Position numbers and translations under genes: made by a program
Notes under the pieces: model-generated
Told to the model about the DNA's origin: nothing
What the model saw: only the letters and a program-made list of their open reading frames with translations
The model's database searches: none
Shown: piece after piece, positions 61,547-64,000 of the stretch
Numbering within the stretch: the first letter of the stretch is position 1
How the letters are laid out: each line of letters opens with the position of its first letter
DNA from: a virus
Virus record (IMG/VR): IMGVR_UViG_3300032275_000001
Coordinates: 1-64,000 of that record
Direction: 5' to 3' (one strand)
Length of the DNA stretch: 64,000 nucleotides

Positions 61547-62275
61547 ATGGCAACATTAAGAAAATTAGTATCAGATGTTAGAAGTGTCCACAAGATACTT
61601 TCTACAGATTCACTTATAACAGATCGTGCAATTGCATCTGAAATAAGAAACAACTCTTTATTATTAATCAAAAGAGAAACAAATCTTAGAAAGCTTTGGG
61701 CTACTGATACATTGTTTACTACTATTCCTTGTTTGGAGATGATAGAGGTATCTATTTCTGAATGTTGTAACTATGTAGATCCTTGTTCTATAGCTAGAAC
61801 TAAATTTAAACTCCCACGTATATCTGAAGGAAACTATCAATATGTTATACAAGGAGTTTATTCTATTAATGCAATGAGTGGAAAAGGAAGAAAGCTAAAA
61901 GAAATTACAGTTAATAGATATATTAATCTATTAAAACTTCCTGTAATTAAAAAAGAAGAATACTTCTGGATATCTAATGGATATTTATATGTAAGTAATC
62001 CACTTCTTAAAGCAATTAGATTTGTAGCTTTCTTTGAAGAAGATGTAGATAATGAAATCATGTATCCAGAATGTGGATGTGGTGCTCCTGAATACACAGT
62101 GGAACAATTATGTCAAAATCCTTTAGACAAAGAGTTTCCTCTTCCTGGATACTTAGAACAACAAGTCCTTGAGTTAACATCTAAAAAACTACTATCTACT
62201 TATTTTAGCATACCTCAAGATTTGTCAGTAAATGGTATTGATGGACAAGATCCAAAATCTCCTAATATAAGATAG
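61547..62275 (+). CDS. Neck/tail structural protein
   Basis: 242 residues: helical N-terminus, then beta-rich with CNYVDPCSIARTKFKLPRIS. Ends in DLSVNGIDGQDPKSPNI, a tail resembling the end of the next small gene (EGIDGQAPNSKS). It terminates with TAG. Most likely part of the neck or ring structure in crAss-like virions; inferred from position. Confidence 0.6.
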   Translation: MATLRKLVSDVRSVHKILSTDSLITDRAIASEIRNNSLLLIKRETNLRKLWATDTLFTTIPCLEMIEVSISECCNYVDPCSIARTKFKLPRISEGNYQYVIQGVYSINAMSGKGRKLKEITVNRYINLLKLPVIKKEEYFWISNGYLYVSNPLLKAIRFVAFFEEDVDNEIMYPECGCGAPEYTVEQLCQNPLDKEFPLPGYLEQQVLELTSKKLLSTYFSIPQDLSVNGIDGQDPKSPNIR

Positions 62276-62276
62276 T

Positions 62277-62495
62277 ATGCAAAATAATCATTTTATTAAA
62301 GAGTGGGAATCTCTTAGAGACATACATTCTACATTATATATAAATAAAAATTTTAAAAATTTTAAAAAATATATACTTAATGTAATATCTGGAAAAAGAA
62401 AATCTGCATTTTCTTTTAATTGGAAATATATTAAGACAGACATAAGTCAAGAAGGGATAGATGGACAAGCTCCAAATTCAAAATCAACTAATTAA
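62277..62495 (+). CDS. Small structural-block protein
   Basis: 72 residues, basic. Its C-terminal QEGIDGQAPNSKS echoes the end of the protein before it, which suggests a shared cleavage or interaction peptide. The stop overlaps the next ATG by one base. Confidence 0.6.
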   Translation: MQNNHFIKEWESLRDIHSTLYINKNFKNFKKYILNVISGKRKSAFSFNWKYIKTDISQEGIDGQAPNSKSTN

Positions 62496-62971
62496 TGCGT
62501 GTAAAAGTAGACTGGCGATCTTCTAGTAAAGATAATTATAATTTATTTTGTAAAAATCATCCATCTATTAAACTTACATATGATGAATGGAGAAACATTA
62601 TATATACATATAATGAATTCTTCAAAGAATACATATTAGAGACTGGTGAAAAAGCAAGACTACCTTATGGTTTTGGAGAGTTCTCTATCAATAAGAAGAA
62701 AAGAAGAAAGATGAAAGGCATAGATGGAAAAGAGTTTATTAACTTACCTATCGACTGGCAAAAGACTAAAGAGAAAGGAAAGGTTATCTACAATTTCAAT
62801 TATCACACAGAAGGATATTTCTTTGGATGGATGTGGTTTAAACAAGCAGCACGCTTTAAGAATTCTGACCTTTGGTATTTCAAACCTTCAAGACTCACAT
62901 CAAGATTATTATCACATTACTTAAAGACCAACGATAAGTACCAACATATATACCAAGAGTGGAAAAAATAA
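62495..62971 (+). CDS. Structural-block protein
   Basis: 158 residues, basic with many aromatic residues (GYFFGWMWFKQAARF; LWYFKPSRLTSRLLSHYL). It contains MKGIDGKEFINLPIDWQKTK. In crAss-like phages a protein of this form follows the ring proteins; function unproven. Confidence 0.6.
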   Translation: MRVKVDWRSSSKDNYNLFCKNHPSIKLTYDEWRNIIYTYNEFFKEYILETGEKARLPYGFGEFSINKKKRRKMKGIDGKEFINLPIDWQKTKEKGKVIYNFNYHTEGYFFGWMWFKQAARFKNSDLWYFKPSRLTSRLLSHYLKTNDKYQHIYQEWKK

Positions 62972-62977
62972 TAAATT

Positions 62978-63907
62978 ATGAGCTACTACTATAAATATGC
63001 TTTCGTAAGTCCAGAACCTGTTTACTCAACTGTTAAAGAAGAGCTGAAAAGCTATTTTGATACCGCTGCTGTAGATGATCTTTTATTTCCTACCTATTTA
63101 GATAAAGCTCTAAAGAAGTTAGGAAGAACAACTTATGTAATCACTGATGAGATTCTTTTTGTTGAAGACTTTCAAGCTAGACTTCCTGATAACTTTTATG
63201 CTGTTAGAGAAGCATGGATGACTACAGAGGTAGCAAACTACCCATATCAATCAGCTAACTCATTCTATTCACAAGCAGCTTCTGAAACAACAATACAAAT
63301 GTCTCCATTAACTATTGGTGGAACACAATGTAATAATGGAGGATGTCAAGATCCAGGATGTGAGGGAAACTGTATGCCTGTATTAATACAAGCTGTATAT
63401 AAGACAAACAATAGTGTAGCTAGAGGATTTACTCATAACTACTTACTTAAGCCTGGAAACATATCTGCAAGAAAGAATTGTGATGTATTTTATACAAATA
63501 ACTTTACTCCTGGTTCTGCTAGTATTGATTCATTTGATATTAGAGATAATAAGTTTGTTACTAATTTTAGAAATGGTGTTGTACATTTAATATTCTATGC
63601 TACAGAGTATGATGAGACAGGGAACCAATTGATTCCAGATAATTATCGTATAAGAGAATATGTAGAAGCATTCCTTAAATTTAAAGTGTTTGAAACTCTT
63701 ACAAATCAAACTGTTGATGAAACATTTAATCAGTTACAACAGAAACTGATGTATCATAAACAAGCTTATGAAGAAGCTTTCATTATGGCAATGATAGAAG
63801 TTAAGAAGGAAACTGCTTGGGAAAAACAAAGAAAAATCAAAAATGACTTAAATAGATTTAATATGTACGAACTTCCTACTAGTAGATATGGTAGAAGACG
63901 TAACTAA
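62978..63907 (+). CDS. Neck/ring or tail-stabilising structural protein
   Basis: 309 residues. Starts SYYYKYAFVSPEPVYSTVKE, has a Cys-rich insertion CNNGGCQDPGCEGNC (a possible zinc site) around residue 118-133, and a helical C-terminus ending SRYGRRRN. Location at the end of the head block matches the tail-stabilising or ring proteins of crAss-like phages. Confidence 0.6.
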   Translation: MSYYYKYAFVSPEPVYSTVKEELKSYFDTAAVDDLLFPTYLDKALKKLGRTTYVITDEILFVEDFQARLPDNFYAVREAWMTTEVANYPYQSANSFYSQAASETTIQMSPLTIGGTQCNNGGCQDPGCEGNCMPVLIQAVYKTNNSVARGFTHNYLLKPGNISARKNCDVFYTNNFTPGSASIDSFDIRDNKFVTNFRNGVVHLIFYATEYDETGNQLIPDNYRIREYVEAFLKFKVFETLTNQTVDETFNQLQQKLMYHKQAYEEAFIMAMIEVKKETAWEKQRKIKNDLNRFNMYELPTSRYGRRRN

Positions 63908-63920
63908 TTAAAATATCATT

Positions 63921-64000
63921 ATGGCTGAAGAACAATCACAAGGAAATATAAAACAAGAACTTAACAGTGCTAATATAGGGTTAAACCTAGATAGCACATT
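63921..64000 (+). CDS. Start of next structural gene (truncated by window end)
   Basis: The first 26 residues (MAEEQSQGNIKQELNSANIG then LNLDS) are open to the window edge. The gene directly follows the ring-like protein and is likely a tail or muzzle protein, but too little is visible to name it. Confidence 0.6.
   Translation, partial: MAEEQSQGNIKQELNSANIGLNLDST

Noticed and set aside
1-64000. Genome-wide reassignment of TAG to glutamine
   Set aside because: TerL, portal, scaffold and capsid contain no internal TAG, and TAG ends several genes on both strands. Only isolated readthrough is supported.
1-64000. CRISPR array, integrase or insertion sequence
   Set aside because: I saw no regularly spaced repeats, no tyrosine or serine recombinase and no transposase. 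The only mobile genes are homing-type endonucleases and introns.

Overview
The window is the central part of an AT-rich, densely packed genome of a tailed phage that infects a Bacteroidota host, most likely Flavobacterium or a relative. The gene content and layout resemble crAss-like podoviruses: a replication block on one strand (family A DNA polymerase, DnaB-type helicase, SF2 helicase, TOPRIM primase, P-loop ATPase, PD-(D/E)XK nuclease, uracil-DNA glycosylase, rIIA/rIIB-like pair, RecA), a divergent block on the other strand (winged-helix protein, HU/IHF-like protein, TerL, portal, scaffold, capsid, fibre and neck proteins), and no integrase. Evidence for a Bacteroidota host: weak Shine-Dalgarno signals, -33/-7 promoters of the form TTTG-N20-TATCTTTA or TAnnTTTG, and many small proteins of types I associate with Flavobacterium phages. 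I could not run searches, so family names rest on motifs.

Positions 1-39065 are almost wholly minus strand. Here 1-2293 holds a truncated dNMP kinase, recA and a homing endonuclease; 2286-8725 holds small unknown genes, a PD-(D/E)XK nuclease and an HExxH protein; 9282-14349 holds the rIIB-like and the intron-split rIIA-like genes; 15652-17228 is an intron-split uracil-DNA glycosylase; 20322-29309 is the replication core; 29347-33428 and 35272-38279 are strings of small accessory and membrane genes. A 2-kb gene-poor stretch (33229-35271) contains what I read as a phage-encoded tmRNA (33614-34029, minus) next to an oppositely oriented HNH endonuclease.

The strand switch lies at 38280-39402. 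It has iterated sequences, a 20-bp palindrome, a G-quadruplex-like run and the divergent start points, and is a candidate origin and regulatory hub.

Positions 39403-64000 are plus strand: regulators, terminase, portal, scaffold, major capsid protein, a tRNA with CAU anticodon, then surface/fibre proteins with Thr-rich linkers, a tail-collar protein, a metallophosphoesterase and neck/tail proteins; the last gene is cut by the window end. One fibre-like gene (58320-58934) is interrupted by an in-frame TAG with 114 further open codons.

Nine genes look like homing or free-standing endonucleases (HNH, endonuclease VII-like, GIY-YIG, Vsr-like, AP2-type). Two lie inside group I introns with recognisable splice signals, and several have a promoter -7 box within a few bases of their start codon.
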